The notes: generated from the letters alone by a model not told the origin. 64,000 bases of DNA from Comamonadaceae bacterium (GCA_003599455.1 QZKF01000082.1:58730-122729); one strand, 5' to 3'. Positions 31,843-41,609 are shown, numbered from the stretch's first letter. Program-made: numbers and translations.

Positions 31843-32487
31843 TCAGTGCGCGTGGCCGTGGGCGTCTTCGCGGCCCAGTTCGCCGCGCGCCTGGCGCAGC
31901 ACCTGCCAGCCACCGTGCAGGGCCAGTGCGGCCATGAAGCCGGCGACCAGCAGGTCGGGCCAGGCGCTGCCGGTGCCGAACACGCCCAGCGCGGCGGCCA
32001 TCACCGCCACGTTGCCGATTGCGTCGTTGCGCGAGCACAGCCACACGCTGCGCATGTTGGCGTCGCCCTCGCGGAAGGCGTAGAGCATCCAGGCCACGGC
32101 CACGTTGGCGGCCAGGGCCATCACGCCGACCACGCCCATGGTGGTCGCGTCGGGCACCTCGCCACGCCACAGTGCCCAGGCCGCGCTGCCCAGGACGAAC
32201 AGGCCGAAGCCCATCATGCTGAACGCCTTGAGCATGGCCGCGCGCGCGCGCCAGGCCAGCGCCGAGGCCAGCACCGCGAGCGAGACCGCATAGTTCGTGG
32301 CGTCGCCCGCGAAGTCGATCGCATCGGCCAGCAGCGAGAGCGAGCCGGCGCGCCAGCCGGCGCCGATCTCGACCAGGAACATCGCGGCATTGACCAGCAG
32401 CGCGATCCAGAGGATGCGGCGGTAGCGGGGCAGGTCGGTGATCTCGGTGGTTTTCGGGGTGTCGTGTTCACAGCAGGGGGCGGACAT
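31843..32487 (-). CDS. Cation diffusion facilitator-type metal exporter
   Basis: A 214-residue, six-helix CDF-family protein. TM2 carries the DxxxD metal site (DFAGD in ADAIDFAGDATNY), while the TM5 position usually HxxxD reads DxxxN (NDAIGN), so the transport site is not canonical. Cys5-Cys6 at the N-terminus and HGHAH at the C-terminus may bind metal. It is divergent from a CadR-type regulator, and a MerR-type promoter between them points toward this gene, so Cd, Pb or Zn export is likely. It is shorter than YiiP-type CDF proteins, with no large cytoplasmic C-terminal domain. Confidence 0.85.
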   Translation of the reverse strand: MSAPCCEHDTPKTTEITDLPRYRRILWIALLVNAAMFLVEIGAGWRAGSLSLLADAIDFAGDATNYAVSLAVLASALAWRARAAMLKAFSMMGFGLFVLGSAAWALWRGEVPDATTMGVVGVMALAANVAVAWMLYAFREGDANMRSVWLCSRNDAIGNVAVMAAALGVFGTGSAWPDLLVAGFMAALALHGGWQVLRQARGELGREDAHGHAH

Positions 32488-32508
32488 GGTTTTCCTTTCG
32501 ATGCCTGC

Positions 32509-32539
32509 ATTGGAAACCCTGAAGTCGCTACAGTGTCAA
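32509..32539 (-). promoter_or_regulatory. MerR/CadR-type promoter-operator of the metal exporter
   Basis: Reading the minus strand: -35 TTGACA (32539-32534), a 19-base spacer, then a -10-like TCCAAT (32514-32509). The long 19-base spacing is the hallmark of MerR-regulated promoters. The spacer contains the dyad CTGTAG-N3-CTTCAG, matching the CadR/PbrR operator type. It drives the exporter at 32487; cadR is divergent. Confidence 0.8.
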
Positions 32540-32567
32540 CACCCCTGTCCACCGCAAGGAACCGAGC

Positions 32568-32999
32568 ATGCAGATCAAGGACCTGGCCCGCGCCACGGGC
32601 GTCGATGTCGAGACCATCCGTTTCTATGAAAAGGAAGGGCTGTTGCCCGAGCCCGCGCGGCTGGACAACGGCTACCGCAACTACGCGCAGCCGCACCTGG
32701 AGCGCCTGTCCTTCATCCGCCACTGCCGCGCGCTGGACATGCCGCTGCCCGATGTGAAGCGCCTGCTGGGTTTCGTGGACGACCCGCAGGGCCACGCCGT
32801 GAACGTGGACCAGCTGGTGGACGAGCAGCTCAGCCGGGTGCGCGCACGGCTCAAGAGCATGCGTGCGCTGGAGAAGCAGTTGCTGCAGCTGCGCTCGCGC
32901 TGCGATGGCGCGCACGACGACGGCGCCTCGTGCGGCATCCTGAACGAACTGGTGTCGGCCGCGCACGGCGAGGCCTGTGCCTGCCATCCGGGCGACTGA
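32568..32999 (+). CDS. cadR: Cd(II)/Pb(II)-responsive MerR-family regulator CadR
   Basis: A 143-residue MerR-family activator. The N-terminal winged helix is MQIKDLARATGVDVETIRFYEKEGLLPEPAR, followed by a long coiled-coil dimer helix (about 80-112). Metal-binding cysteines are Cys112, Cys122, Cys137 and Cys139, with the cys-rich ACACHPGD-type end found in CadR/PbrR. It should bind the 19-base-spacer promoter at 32509-32539 and switch on the divergent exporter when Cd or Pb enters the cell. Length is normal. Confidence 0.92.
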   Translation: MQIKDLARATGVDVETIRFYEKEGLLPEPARLDNGYRNYAQPHLERLSFIRHCRALDMPLPDVKRLLGFVDDPQGHAVNVDQLVDEQLSRVRARLKSMRALEKQLLQLRSRCDGAHDDGASCGILNELVSAAHGEACACHPGD

Positions 33000-33037
33000 C
33001 ACCGGCTTTCGTGTGCGTGGTGGCCCCACAATGCGCC

Positions 33038-33823
33038 ATGCCCCAAGAAACTGCCGCCGCTACCGCCCCGCCCGAAGGCGTTCCACCCGCCGACCTGGCC
33101 TGCGCCGATTGCCCGCTGCGCGCGCTGGCACTGTTCCAGGAACACGAGGCGGCCGAGCTGGAACTCGTGCAGTCGCTCAAGCGGCGCGACCTGCGCCTGC
33201 CCGTGGGCCAGACGCTGATCCAGGAAGGACAGACCGATGCACCGCTGTACACGCTGCAGCAGGGCTGGGCCTTCCGCTACAAGACGCTGAGCGACGGACG
33301 CCGCCAGATCCTGAACTTCCTGCTCGCGGGCGATTTCATCGGCGTGCAGCAGAAGATGGGCGATGCCGCGGCCCATGGCGTGGAGACCCTGACCGATGCG
33401 GTGTTCTGCGTGTTCCAGCGCGACTCGCTGTGGGAGATCCACCGCCGCTCGCCCACCATGGGCTTCAACGTGACCTGGCTCACCGCGCACGAGGAGTCGC
33501 TGGTGGACGACTCGCTGCTTTCGGTGGGACGGCGCAGCGCCGAAGAGCGCATCGCCACGCTGTTGATCCTGCTCTTCAAGCGCGCTGCCGCGCTGCAGGC
33601 GGACGCCGGCAAGGGCGGTGTGCCCTTCCCGTTGACGCAACAACATGTAGCCGACGCGCTGGGTCTTTCGCTGGTGCACACCAACAAGACGCTGCGCAAG
33701 CTGGAACGCCGCGGCCTGCACCACATCGGTGAAGGGCGGTTGTACATGCGGGACGTCAAGTCCCTGGCGCGTCTGGCCGATCTGTACGGCGATGGTCGTC
33801 CACCGGTGCGTCCGTTGGTGTAA
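33038..33823 (+). CDS. Crp/Fnr-family regulator with an incomplete Fnr cysteine set
   Basis: A 261-residue Crp/Fnr-type regulator with a cyclic-nucleotide-fold sensor domain (about 40-155) and a winged helix near the C-terminus (FPLTQQHVADALGLSLVHTNKTLRKLERRG). Cys22 and Cys25 form a CxxC pair and Cys124 lies at the spot of E. coli Fnr Cys122, but the third N-terminal ligand is Ala31. It therefore resembles an oxygen-sensing Fnr without the full [4Fe-4S] ligand set. The recognition helix also lacks the E-SR pattern of Fnr, so other target sites are likely. ATG at 33038 is chosen; the frame is open upstream into cadR. Confidence 0.85.
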   Translation: MPQETAAATAPPEGVPPADLACADCPLRALALFQEHEAAELELVQSLKRRDLRLPVGQTLIQEGQTDAPLYTLQQGWAFRYKTLSDGRRQILNFLLAGDFIGVQQKMGDAAAHGVETLTDAVFCVFQRDSLWEIHRRSPTMGFNVTWLTAHEESLVDDSLLSVGRRSAEERIATLLILLFKRAAALQADAGKGGVPFPLTQQHVADALGLSLVHTNKTLRKLERRGLHHIGEGRLYMRDVKSLARLADLYGDGRPPVRPLV

Positions 33824-34031
33824 GAGGCCGGTGGGTGGGCCGGGTTCATCCGGTTGACAAATCGAAACACTTTCTGCTTCGTTTATGTCTTTCTACACAG
33901 TCAGCGGCTGACCTCCGACCTACATTGGGTTCAACCCTGCCACCAGCCCCCAAGGCCGGCAGGGCCTTCGCCAGACCCCCGCCCTTCATCGGCCGGGTCT
34001 CCGATCGAACTCCATGCGCAAGGGGGCCGCC

Positions 34032-34820
34032 ATGACTCACGCCACTTCTCTTCTCGACAAAAACCACCTGCTGTCCACGCTGCCGTCCGCCGAATGGCGG
34101 CAGCTTGAACCCGACCTCGACTGGATCGAGCTTCCCGCCGGCAGTGTGCTGCACCGGGCCGGCGCCGCGTTGCAGCACGTGCACTTTCCCACCACCGCCA
34201 CCGTGTCCCTCGTGTCCTCGCTGGAAGACGGCGCTTCGGCCGAGGTGGCCGTGGTCGGTAACGAAGGCGTCGTGGGCGTGTGTGCCTTCATGGGCGACGC
34301 GGCCGCGCTGAGCGACGCCGTCGTGCAGCGCCCGGGCCACGCCTGGCGCATGAGCACACAGGCCATCCTGCACCACACCCGCCGCTCGCCCGACTTCATG
34401 CAGCAACTGCTGGGCTACACGCAGGCCTTGTTCACGCACATGGCGCAGTCTTCCGCCTGCAACCGCCACCATGCGCTGGACCAGCAGCTGTGCCGCTGGC
34501 TGCTGCAGCACCTGGACCGCCAGGACGACACCGACATGCAGGTCACGCAGGAGCGCATCGCCACCCTGCTGGGCGTGCGCCGCGAAGGCGTGACCCATGG
34601 TGCGCTCAAGCTGCAGAAAGCGGGCCTGATCGAGTACCACCGCGGCCACATCTCCATCCTCGACCGCGAGGGCCTTGAAGAACGCAGCTGCGAGTGCTAC
34701 GCCGTCGTGCGGCGCGCCTACGACAAGCTGTCGTGCGGCCACGCCGCGCCGAGCCGGCCGGCCAGCCGCGACAGCGGCTCGCCCAGCCTCGTGGTGACGC
34801 GCCACCTGCTCAGTGCCTGA
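34032..34820 (+). CDS. Crp/Fnr-family transcriptional regulator
   Basis: A 262-residue regulator of the Crp/Fnr superfamily. The sensor domain (about 20-140) has VLHRAGAALQHVHFPTTATVSLV and the VAVVGNEGVVGV stretch common in heme-free orphan Crp-like proteins of soil bacteria. The C-terminal helix-turn-helix has QERIATLLGVRREGVTHGALKLQKAGLIEY. No N-terminal cysteine cluster is present, so it is not an Fe-S sensor. ATG at 34032 is preferred over one six codons upstream because AAGGGGG lies ahead of it. Signal and targets are unknown. Confidence 0.85.
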   Translation: MTHATSLLDKNHLLSTLPSAEWRQLEPDLDWIELPAGSVLHRAGAALQHVHFPTTATVSLVSSLEDGASAEVAVVGNEGVVGVCAFMGDAAALSDAVVQRPGHAWRMSTQAILHHTRRSPDFMQQLLGYTQALFTHMAQSSACNRHHALDQQLCRWLLQHLDRQDDTDMQVTQERIATLLGVRREGVTHGALKLQKAGLIEYHRGHISILDREGLEERSCECYAVVRRAYDKLSCGHAAPSRPASRDSGSPSLVVTRHLLSA

Positions 34821-34865
34821 CGCCCCGTCACCACGTCCACGCAACACCCCCTCGGGAGCTTCCAC

Positions 34866-35312
34866 ATGAACTACGAAGAACGCGATGCCTTCGGCATCTA
34901 CGCCGCCACCACCGACATGGACGACACGGTGCCGAACCGCAACCGCGGCCCTGGCCCCCACCTGATGGGCGCCGACACGCTGCTGGGCAACGACGTCTGC
35001 AACGCGCAGGACGAAGACCTGGGCGACATCAAGGAAATCATGCTCGACATGCGCACCGGCCAGGTCAGCTACGCGGTGCTGTCCTTCGGTGGCTTCATGG
35101 GCATGGGCGACAAGCTGTTCGCCGTGCCCTGGGCCGCGCTGACGCTGGACACCGAGCGCAAGCGCTTCGTGCTCGACGTGAGCCGGGACCGCCTGGAAAG
35201 CGCGCCCGGCTTCGACAGGAACGACTGGCCCGACATGGCCGACACGGCCTGGGAAAAGGGCATCCACGCGTGGTACGGCACCCGGCCCTACGCGGGCGCC
35301 CGCCAGGGCTGA
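34866..35312 (+). CDS. PRC-barrel domain protein
   Basis: A 148-residue soluble protein. The PRC-barrel fold is indicated by LMGADTLLGNDVCNAQDEDLGDI and the repeat of beta strands to about residue 105, including VSYAVLSFGGFMGMGDKLFAVPWAAL. Stand-alone PRC-barrel proteins of this type are often stress-related; a link to the photosynthetic H subunit, which shares the fold, is not implied. It follows the Crp-type regulator after 45 bases with GGGAG before its ATG. Function unknown. Confidence 0.8.
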   Translation: MNYEERDAFGIYAATTDMDDTVPNRNRGPGPHLMGADTLLGNDVCNAQDEDLGDIKEIMLDMRTGQVSYAVLSFGGFMGMGDKLFAVPWAALTLDTERKRFVLDVSRDRLESAPGFDRNDWPDMADTAWEKGIHAWYGTRPYAGARQG

Positions 35313-35331
35313 GCCGCCTCTTTCAGGGGAC

Positions 35332-36072
35332 TCAGCCCACGCCGAAGACCTGTTGCAGGCTCTTGTGGTCGGGCAGCACATAGACCACGGCGGGCAGGGT
35401 CGAAAACACCGGCCGGATGTGCGTGTCGTAGAAAGCCGCCGGCACGTTGATGCAGCCGTAGGAAATGCGGTTGTCGTCGATGGTGGCCGATTCGAGGCGC
35501 TCGGCGCGCTTCTCTTTGGGCTGCAGCGTGGGGCGCACGCGGTGCATGGAGACGGCCGCGTCGTAGTCGACCCACACCACGTCCTCGCCGGTGAGCGTGC
35601 GGCCGAAGCGGCCCACGAAACGACCGGCCGGTGTGGTGCGCTCCTCGGGCCGCACGTCGGCAATCGGGCGGTCGCCGATGCCGGGCACCGAGTCGTCGCC
35701 CGGCGCGGAGCCGAGCAGCACGGGGGTGGTGTCCTGCACGCGCGCGTGGGCGTCGAACACGTAGAGGCGTGCCGCGCGCTTGTCGATCAGCACGAAAGGC
35801 ATGCCGGCGTTGTCGCCCGTGCGGGCGATCCAGTGCGCCAGCACGCGGGTGTCGTTCGAGGGTTCGCTGTTGCCGAATTCGGGCACGGTAGCGGCCCGGG
35901 CGGGCGCGGCGCTCACGGTGTCGGCTGCATGCAGGCTGCCCTGCCGGGGGGCCATCGCACCGGGTGGCATGAGCAGCACCAGCAGGGCGGCGCCGAGCAG
36001 CACGCCATGCCGGACGTCCTGGGCCATGTCGGACTTCGCCGCGCGCGGGGCGGCTGGCGTGGGGGCGTTCAT
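35332..36072 (-). CDS. L,D-transpeptidase (YkuD family)
   Basis: A 246-residue protein with an N-terminal membrane anchor or signal (about 24-45) and a C-terminal YkuD domain. The catalytic motif is RISYGCINVP with the nucleophilic Cys, preceded by the His in MHRVRP; the usual motif is S/T-x-G-C-x-N, so it is intact apart from Tyr replacing the common His before GC. It would form 3-3 crosslinks in peptidoglycan or attach proteins to it, in the periplasm. It follows the small secreted protein at 36141 on the same strand after 68 bases and converges on the PRC-barrel gene. Confidence 0.85.
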   Translation of the reverse strand: MNAPTPAAPRAAKSDMAQDVRHGVLLGAALLVLLMPPGAMAPRQGSLHAADTVSAAPARAATVPEFGNSEPSNDTRVLAHWIARTGDNAGMPFVLIDKRAARLYVFDAHARVQDTTPVLLGSAPGDDSVPGIGDRPIADVRPEERTTPAGRFVGRFGRTLTGEDVVWVDYDAAVSMHRVRPTLQPKEKRAERLESATIDDNRISYGCINVPAAFYDTHIRPVFSTLPAVVYVLPDHKSLQQVFGVG

Positions 36073-36140
36073 GGGGCGGGAGCCGGTCGGTGCAGCGCCC
36101 CCCAACCGCGTGCGGGTGGGGGGCGCCGGGTTCAGACGGA

Positions 36141-36392
36141 TCAGTTGCGGTCGGCCTGTGCGTCGGGCGCCATCGGGGTGTCGCTGCGCTGCAAGGTTTC
36201 CTGGCTGGGCGGGGTCATGGTGGCGGACGGCGTGGTCATGCTGCCCGCGGGTGGCGGCGTCATGGGCGCGGCTTGCGTGCTGCCCTGGTCGGGTGCGGCC
36301 GGCGTGGCGGGGCTGGTCTGGGCGTACACCAGGCCGGCACCGACGACGGCCAGGGCGGCCACGGACGTGGTGATGAGTTTGCTTGCATTCAT
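36141..36392 (-). CDS. Small secreted Pro/Thr-rich protein
   Basis: An 83-residue protein with a clear signal peptide (hydrophobic 8-23, cleavage near VYAQ) and a low-complexity mature part rich in Pro, Thr, Ala and Met. AAGGAACC precedes the ATG at a good distance. It is likely co-transcribed with the L,D-transpeptidase gene that follows, which hints at a cell-envelope role. No domain is recognised. Confidence 0.65.
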   Translation of the reverse strand: MNASKLITTSVAALAVVGAGLVYAQTSPATPAAPDQGSTQAAPMTPPPAGSMTTPSATMTPPSQETLQRSDTPMAPDAQADRN

Positions 36393-36584
36393 GGTCAGGT
36401 TCCTTCAATGAACTGCGCGAGGCAGTGGGGTTGAGAACAGCCGGAAATGCCGACTGAGTTGCAGAGTAGGGGTGCATGAAAAACGCGTCTGTTCGACAAC
36501 GCACCGACCCCGGCCGCCCTCAGCGGCGATGCTGGGTGCAACGCGCTGTCACGCACACCTTGTTTCACTTTTGAAGGAGTTCCC

Positions 36585-36797
36585 ATGGCACAGCAAGCAC
36601 ACATCGTCGGCAAGGTCGAGTACCGCGAAGGCGATGGCCCGAACATCGCCATCCGGCCCGGCCCGGTGCAGGTGGAGACGGCGCTGAACGACGCCACATT
36701 GAGCTGGACGGACGAAGACACCCGCGGTTCGGCGGCGATGCCACTGACCGACTTCAAGCGCTACGTGGCCGAGGGCAAGATCCGGCTGGCGGCTTGA
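36585..36797 (+). CDS. Small conserved-looking hypothetical protein
   Basis: A 70-residue soluble protein with a strong ribosome-binding site (GAAGGAG, 6 bases before ATG). The sequence looks like a compact beta-rich domain with a C-terminal helix (LTDFKRYVAEGKI). I recognise no named family. The gene lies between two minus-strand groups and probably has its own promoter. Confidence 0.65.
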   Translation: MAQQAHIVGKVEYREGDGPNIAIRPGPVQVETALNDATLSWTDEDTRGSAAMPLTDFKRYVAEGKIRLAA

Positions 36798-36813
36798 AGA
36801 GGAAGCGCCGCGG

Positions 36814-37902
36814 TTACACCGTCTGCGGCTGCAGGAACACACGCGCTTTCCGGGGCGACACCACCACGGTGTCGCCTTCCCGGATGCCGAGTTCGCGGAA
36901 GCGGTCGGCCGGCAGGTGGGCTTCGATCAGCGCGGGCTTGGCGCCGTTGGCCGGTGGCTCCAGCGGCAGGAGCTCGAGGCGGGCGATCGGCCCCACCACG
37001 ACGGCACGGTCCAGCTTGACGACCATGCCGCTCAGGCCCGGCGCCCAGGGCAACACGTCAAGCTCGTGCGGACGCACGTAGGCGAAGGCCTGCGCGTCCT
37101 GCGCGCCAGCGTGCTCGGGCGAAGCGAACGACACCCCGTCCAGGTGCATCTGACCTTCGTGCGCGCGGCCGTGAAACAGGTTCACGTCGCCCAGGAAGCC
37201 GTACACGAACGGGCTGGCCGGGCGGTCCCACACCTCCTGCGGCGCGCCCACCTGTTCCACCCGGCCCTGGTTCATCAGCACCACGCGGTCGGCCACTTCG
37301 AGCGCCTCTTCCTGGTCGTGCGTGACGAACACGCTGGTCACGTGCAGCTCGTCGTGCAGGCGGCGCAGCCAGCGGCGCAGTTCCTTGCGCACCTTGGCGT
37401 CGAGCGCGCCGAAGGGCTCGTCGAGCAGCAGCACCTTGGGTTCCACCGCGAGTGCGCGCGCCAGGGCGATGCGCTGGCGCTGGCCGCCCGAGAGCTGCGA
37501 GGGGTAGCGGTCGGCCAGCCAGTCGAGCTGCACCAGCTTGAGCAGGTCGTGCACCTTGGCCTTGATCTGCGCGTCGCTCGGGCGTTCGCCGCGCGGTTTC
37601 ACGCGCAGGCCGAAGGCCACGTTTTCCAGCACGGTCATGTGGCGGAACAGCGCGTAGTGCTGGAACACGAAGCCCACGTTGCGCTCGCGCACGTGCACGT
37701 CGGTGGTGTCCTCGCCACTGAAGAAGATGTTGCCGGTGTCGGGCGTCTCCAGCCCCGCGATGATGCGCAGCAGCGTGGTCTTGCCGCAGCCCGAGGGGCC
37801 GAGCAGCGCGAGCAGCTCGCCCGAGTGGATGTCGAGGTTGACGTTGTCCAGTGCCTGGAAGCTGCCGAAGTGCTTGTTGATGTGGCGGATTTCGATGCTC
37901 AT
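36814..37902 (-). CDS. cysA: Sulfate/thiosulfate ABC transporter ATP-binding protein CysA
   Basis: A 362-residue ABC ATPase. Walker A is GPSGCGKTT (35-43), the signature LSGGQRQR is at 137-144 and Walker B is VLLLDEP (157-163). A C-terminal TOBE-like regulatory domain follows (about 240-362). It energises sulfate uptake with CysT and CysW. ATG at 37902 overlaps the cysW stop. Gene order sbp-cysT-cysW-cysA is the standard one. Confidence 0.95.
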   Translation of the reverse strand: MSIEIRHINKHFGSFQALDNVNLDIHSGELLALLGPSGCGKTTLLRIIAGLETPDTGNIFFSGEDTTDVHVRERNVGFVFQHYALFRHMTVLENVAFGLRVKPRGERPSDAQIKAKVHDLLKLVQLDWLADRYPSQLSGGQRQRIALARALAVEPKVLLLDEPFGALDAKVRKELRRWLRRLHDELHVTSVFVTHDQEEALEVADRVVLMNQGRVEQVGAPQEVWDRPASPFVYGFLGDVNLFHGRAHEGQMHLDGVSFASPEHAGAQDAQAFAYVRPHELDVLPWAPGLSGMVVKLDRAVVVGPIARLELLPLEPPANGAKPALIEAHLPADRFRELGIREGDTVVVSPRKARVFLQPQTV

Positions 37903-38810
37903 GATGTCTGTCCCAGAGGGGTGAGCGGCGTGGGCCGCTCGGGTGGCAACTCGGCCAGTGCCTTCATCTCGCGCTCCATGTTCCATTCGGCGACCGACTT
38001 GATCGCCAGCGTGACCAGGGCCAGCAGCGCCAGCAGCGAGGCCACGGCGAAGGCGGCGACCGACTGGTATTCGTTGTAGAGGATCTCCACGTGCAGCGGC
38101 ATGGTGTTGGTCTGGCCGCGGATGTGGCCCGAGACCACCGAGACCGCGCCGAACTCGCCCATGGCCCGCGCGTTGCACAGGATCACGCCGTAGATCAGGC
38201 CCCACTTGATGTTGGGCAGGGTCACGTACCAGAAGGTCTGCCAGCCGCTGGCGCCCAGCACCTGCGCGGCCTGCTCCTCGTCGTTGCCCTGCGCCTGCAT
38301 CAGCGGGATGAGTTCGCGCGCGATGAAGGGGAAGGTGACGAAGAGGGTGGCCAGGATGATGCCGGGCACCGCGAACACGATCTTGATGTCGTGCTCGGCC
38401 AGCCAGGGGCCGAACCAGCCCTGCGCGCCGAACACCAGCACATAGATCAGGCCCGCCACCACCGGCGACACAGAGAACGGCAGGTCGATCAGCGTGGTCA
38501 GGAAAGACTTGCCACGGAACTCGTACTTGGCGACGGCCCAGGCCGCGGCCACGCCGAACACCAGGTTCAGCGGCACGGCGACCAGCGCGGTGAGGGCGGT
38601 CAGGCGGATGGCCGACCAGGCGTCGGGGTCCTTCAGCGCCTCCCAGTAGGCGTCCCAGCCTTTGCGGAGGGCCTCGGTGAACACCGCGGCCAATGGCAGC
38701 ACGAGGAACAGGAACATGAAGACCAGCGCGATGCCGATCAGCGTGTAGCGCACCCAGGGTGCTTCTGTGGTGCCCTTGCGGGTGGTGCGAGGGGAATTGA
38801 CGGCGCTCAT
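37899..38810 (-). CDS. cysW: Sulfate ABC transporter permease CysW
   Basis: A 303-residue inner-membrane permease with about six helices. The EAA-loop region [23 protein letters not shown], which contacts the ATPase, and the [18 protein letters not shown] end are typical of CysW. It pairs with CysT to form the sulfate channel. It overlaps cysT by 4 bases and cysA by 4 bases. Confidence 0.95.
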   Translation of the reverse strand: MSAVNSPRTTRKGTTEAPWVRYTLIGIALVFMFLFLVLPLAAVFTEALRKGWDAYWEALKDPDAWSAIRLTALTALVAVPLNLVFGVAAAWAVAKYEFRGKSFLTTLIDLPFSVSPVVAGLIYVLVFGAQGWFGPWLAEHDIKIVFAVPGIILATLFVTFPFIARELIPLMQAQGNDEEQAAQVLGASGWQTFWYVTLPNIKWGLIYGVILCNARAMGEFGAVSVVSGHIRGQTNTMPLHVEILYNEYQSVAAFAVASLLALLALVTLAIKSVAEWNMEREMKALAELPPERPTPLTPLGQTS

Positions 38811-39700
38811 TGCAGGTTGCCTCCGGAGCGCTTGCGTTGCCAGGTCTGCAGCGCGTTGATGATAAGCAGCAACACGAAGGAGATGGCCAGCATCACGGTG
38901 GCCACGGCGGTGGCGCCCGCGTAGTCGTACTGCTCCAGCTTGCTGATGATGATCAGCGGTGTGATCTCGGACACCATGGGCATGTTGCCGGCGATGAAGA
39001 TGACCGAGCCGTATTCGCCGACCGCGCGCGCGAACGCCATGGCAAAGCCGGTGAGCAGGGCGGGCGCAATGCTGGGGAAGATCACGCGGCTGAAGGTCTG
39101 CCAGCGCGTGGCGCCCAGGCAGGTGGCGGCTTCTTCCAGTTCCTTCTCGGTGTCTTCGAGCACCGGCTGCACCGTGCGCACCACGAAGGGCAGGCCGATG
39201 AAGATGAGTGCAATCACCACGCCGTTGGGGTTGAACGCGAGCTGCAGGCCCAGCGGCTCGGTGTACTGACCGATCCAGCCGTTGCCGGCCAGCAGCGCGG
39301 TGAGCGAGATGCCGGCCACGGCGGTGGGCAGCGCAAAGGGCAGGTCCACCAGCGCATCGATGATCTTCTTGCCGGGGAAGCTGTAGCGCACCAGCACCCA
39401 GGCCACCAGCAGGCCGAACACCGCGTTGACCGTTGCCGCGATGAACGAGGCGCCGAAGGTGAGCCGGTACGAGGCCAGCACGCGTGGCGCGGTGACGGCC
39501 TCCCAGAACTGCGGCCAGCTGAGGGTGAAGGTCTTGAAGATCAGCGCCGAGAGCGGGATCAGCACGACCAAGCTCAGGTAGAAGACCGTGAAGCCCAGCG
39601 TGATGTTGAAACCCGGCAGCACGCGGCGCGTGGCGCGCCGGGGCAGGGGGGCTCCGTGCGGGGTGGAACCACCCAGCACGGCGGACGAAGCGGAGGTCAT
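38807..39700 (-). CDS. cysT: Sulfate ABC transporter permease CysT
   Basis: A 297-residue permease with about six helices. The EAA-loop [23 protein letters not shown] and the [18 protein letters not shown] motif identify it as CysT (CysU). The start codon directly follows the sbp stop codon (TAA-ATG), so the four genes form one operon. Confidence 0.95.
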   Translation of the reverse strand: MTSASSAVLGGSTPHGAPLPRRATRRVLPGFNITLGFTVFYLSLVVLIPLSALIFKTFTLSWPQFWEAVTAPRVLASYRLTFGASFIAATVNAVFGLLVAWVLVRYSFPGKKIIDALVDLPFALPTAVAGISLTALLAGNGWIGQYTEPLGLQLAFNPNGVVIALIFIGLPFVVRTVQPVLEDTEKELEEAATCLGATRWQTFSRVIFPSIAPALLTGFAMAFARAVGEYGSVIFIAGNMPMVSEITPLIIISKLEQYDYAGATAVATVMLAISFVLLLIINALQTWQRKRSGGNLQ

Positions 39701-40702
39701 TTATTTGCCGACGGTGTAGATTTTGTCGAACTGGCCACCGTCGTTGAAGTGCACCTTCTGCGCTTCGGCCAGCGAGCCGAAGTAGTCGCCGACGTTGAAC
39801 AGCTTGATGGGCTTGAAGGCCGCGGCGTACTTCTTGAGCACGGCCTCGTTGCGCGGCCGGATGTTGTGTTTGGCCGCGATCTCCTGGCCTTCGGGGCTGT
39901 AGAGGAAATCGAGGTAGGCCCTGGCTTCGGCGGCGGTGCCCTTCTTGTTCACCGTGCGCTCGACGATGGCCACCGGGTTCTCGGCCACGATGGAGGCGCT
40001 GGGGTGGATGGCGTCGACCTTGCCCTTGCCGAATTCCGTGTCCACCGAGACCACTTCGGACTCGAAGGTCACGAGCACGTCGCCGATGTTGCGCTGCAGG
40101 AAGACGCCGGTGGCATCACGCCCGCCGCGCGCGAGCACCGGCACGTTCTTGTAGAGCTTGCCCACGAACTCGGCGGCTTCGGCGTCGCTGCCGCCCTTGC
40201 TGCGCACATAGCCCCAGGCGGCCAGGTAGGCCATGCGGCCGTTGCCACCGGTCTTGGGGTTGACCACCACCACCTGCACACCGGGCTTGATCAGATCGTC
40301 CCAGTCCTTGATGCCCTTGGGGTTGCCGTTGCGCACCAGGAACAGCATGGTCGAGGTGGTGGGTGCTGCGCCGTTGGGAAATTTCTGGCGCCAGTCCTTG
40401 GCGACCACGCCCTTCTCGGCCAGGAAGTCCACATCCGTCGTGGTGTTGAAGGTCACCACATCGGCCTCCAGGCCGTCGGCCACGGCACGCGCCTGCGCGC
40501 TGGAGCCGGCGTGCGACTGGTCGACCTTGATGTCCTTGCCGGTGCTCTTCTTGTAGCTCGCGGCGAAGGCCACGTTGATGTCCTTGTAGAACTCGCGCGC
40601 CACGTCATACGAGACGTTGAGCAGCGTGGTGGTCTGGGCGCCGGCGAGTGCGGAGGTGGACAGGGCGACGGCGGCCAGGGCCGCACGCAAGGTGTTTTTC
40701 AT
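39701..40702 (-). CDS. sbp: Sulfate-binding periplasmic protein
   Basis: A 333-residue periplasmic receptor with a Sec signal peptide (1-22, cleavage after AGA). The mature start [19 protein letters not shown], the [16 protein letters not shown] ligand segment and KDWDDL are hallmarks of the Sbp family. It delivers sulfate or thiosulfate to CysTWA. ATG at 40702 gives the signal peptide. Upstream (40703-40790) is an A/T-rich patch that probably holds the promoter. A second member of the family is at 42727. Confidence 0.94.
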   Translation of the reverse strand: MKNTLRAALAAVALSTSALAGAQTTTLLNVSYDVAREFYKDINVAFAASYKKSTGKDIKVDQSHAGSSAQARAVADGLEADVVTFNTTTDVDFLAEKGVVAKDWRQKFPNGAAPTTSTMLFLVRNGNPKGIKDWDDLIKPGVQVVVVNPKTGGNGRMAYLAAWGYVRSKGGSDAEAAEFVGKLYKNVPVLARGGRDATGVFLQRNIGDVLVTFESEVVSVDTEFGKGKVDAIHPSASIVAENPVAIVERTVNKKGTAAEARAYLDFLYSPEGQEIAAKHNIRPRNEAVLKKYAAAFKPIKLFNVGDYFGSLAEAQKVHFNDGGQFDKIYTVGK

Positions 40703-40810
40703 GGGAAAGCTCCAGGCAGGAAACAGGATGTGACGAATTCTGGGCGTGCGCCCGGCGATTCCCAACGACTTTGTTCTTGTTTTCTTATGTGGCCCAGGCA
40801 TAAGCCCGGG

Positions 40811-41371
40811 TCAGGCGGGCTCCACCGCGCGGGCGGCGGCCGGCACCTCGGCCCCGAGCGACTGCAGCAGCGCCAGGCCCAGCGGCCAGGGGCCATGACC
40901 TGAATCCACGTTGATGTGGCCGGCGTCGTTGAGCCGCACGAACTCGCTGCCCCAGGCGCGCGCGTAGGCGCCGGCCGTGCGCACCGGGCAATAGGGGTCG
41001 TTGCTGCTGGCCACCAGGATGCTGCGGTAGGGCAGGCGCTGGTAGGGCACGGGCGCGAAATCGGCCAGCACGCCGCGGCGCTCGGGGTCTGCCGGCGCCA
41101 CCAGCAGCGCGCCCTGGATGCGCTGCGCCACCTCGGCGGGCAGGTGCGCGGTGGTGATGCAGCCCAGGCTGTGCGCGACCACCACCACCGGCCCGCGGGC
41201 GTGCTGGATGGTCTCGCTCAGGCGCGCGACCCAGGCCTGGCGCACCGGCGCGACCCAGTCGTCCTGCTCCACGCGCAGCACCGAGGGCAGGCTGTCGGAC
41301 CACAGCGTCTGCCAGTGGTCCGCGCCGGAGTTGCGCCAGCCGGGAATGATGATGACGGTCGGGGAAACCAT
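40811..41371 (-). CDS. RBBP9/YdeN-type alpha/beta hydrolase
   Basis: A 186-residue small serine hydrolase. The start TVIIIPGWRNSGADHWQTLW, the nucleophile in VVVAHSLGC (Ser near 71), the Asp in SSNDPYC and the His in NDAGHINVDSGHGPWP are typical of the RBBP9/YdeN family. It is cytoplasmic with an unknown substrate. AGGAG precedes the ATG at 41371. It has its own position between the sulfate operon and a small membrane gene. Confidence 0.87.
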   Translation of the reverse strand: MVSPTVIIIPGWRNSGADHWQTLWSDSLPSVLRVEQDDWVAPVRQAWVARLSETIQHARGPVVVVAHSLGCITTAHLPAEVAQRIQGALLVAPADPERRGVLADFAPVPYQRLPYRSILVASSNDPYCPVRTAGAYARAWGSEFVRLNDAGHINVDSGHGPWPLGLALLQSLGAEVPAAARAVEPA

Positions 41372-41609
41372 GTTGTTCGCTCCTTGAATGCAAGGCCGCA
41401 TTGTGTGGAGCGGGTCGTCAGAACCCAACGACTGAGAAGTGGTTTGCTCATGGGCTCACGGCATATGGGATGCGCGCGACCAGAAATCCACAAGGGCAGC
41501 GGGGTTGACGGGCGTTCGCGATCGGATCAGGCTGCAAGCGCAGGAATGCTGCTCGCCGCGGCAGGTGCAGACCGGTCGCATGCCGATGAACCTTTGCAGG
41601 GACACTGCC

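Noticed and set aside
40703..40800. A/T-rich patch upstream of sbp, and a similar one at 43795-43840, considered as CysB sites.
   Set aside because: No shared sequence good enough to define a site could be aligned by eye; left as possible promoter regions only.
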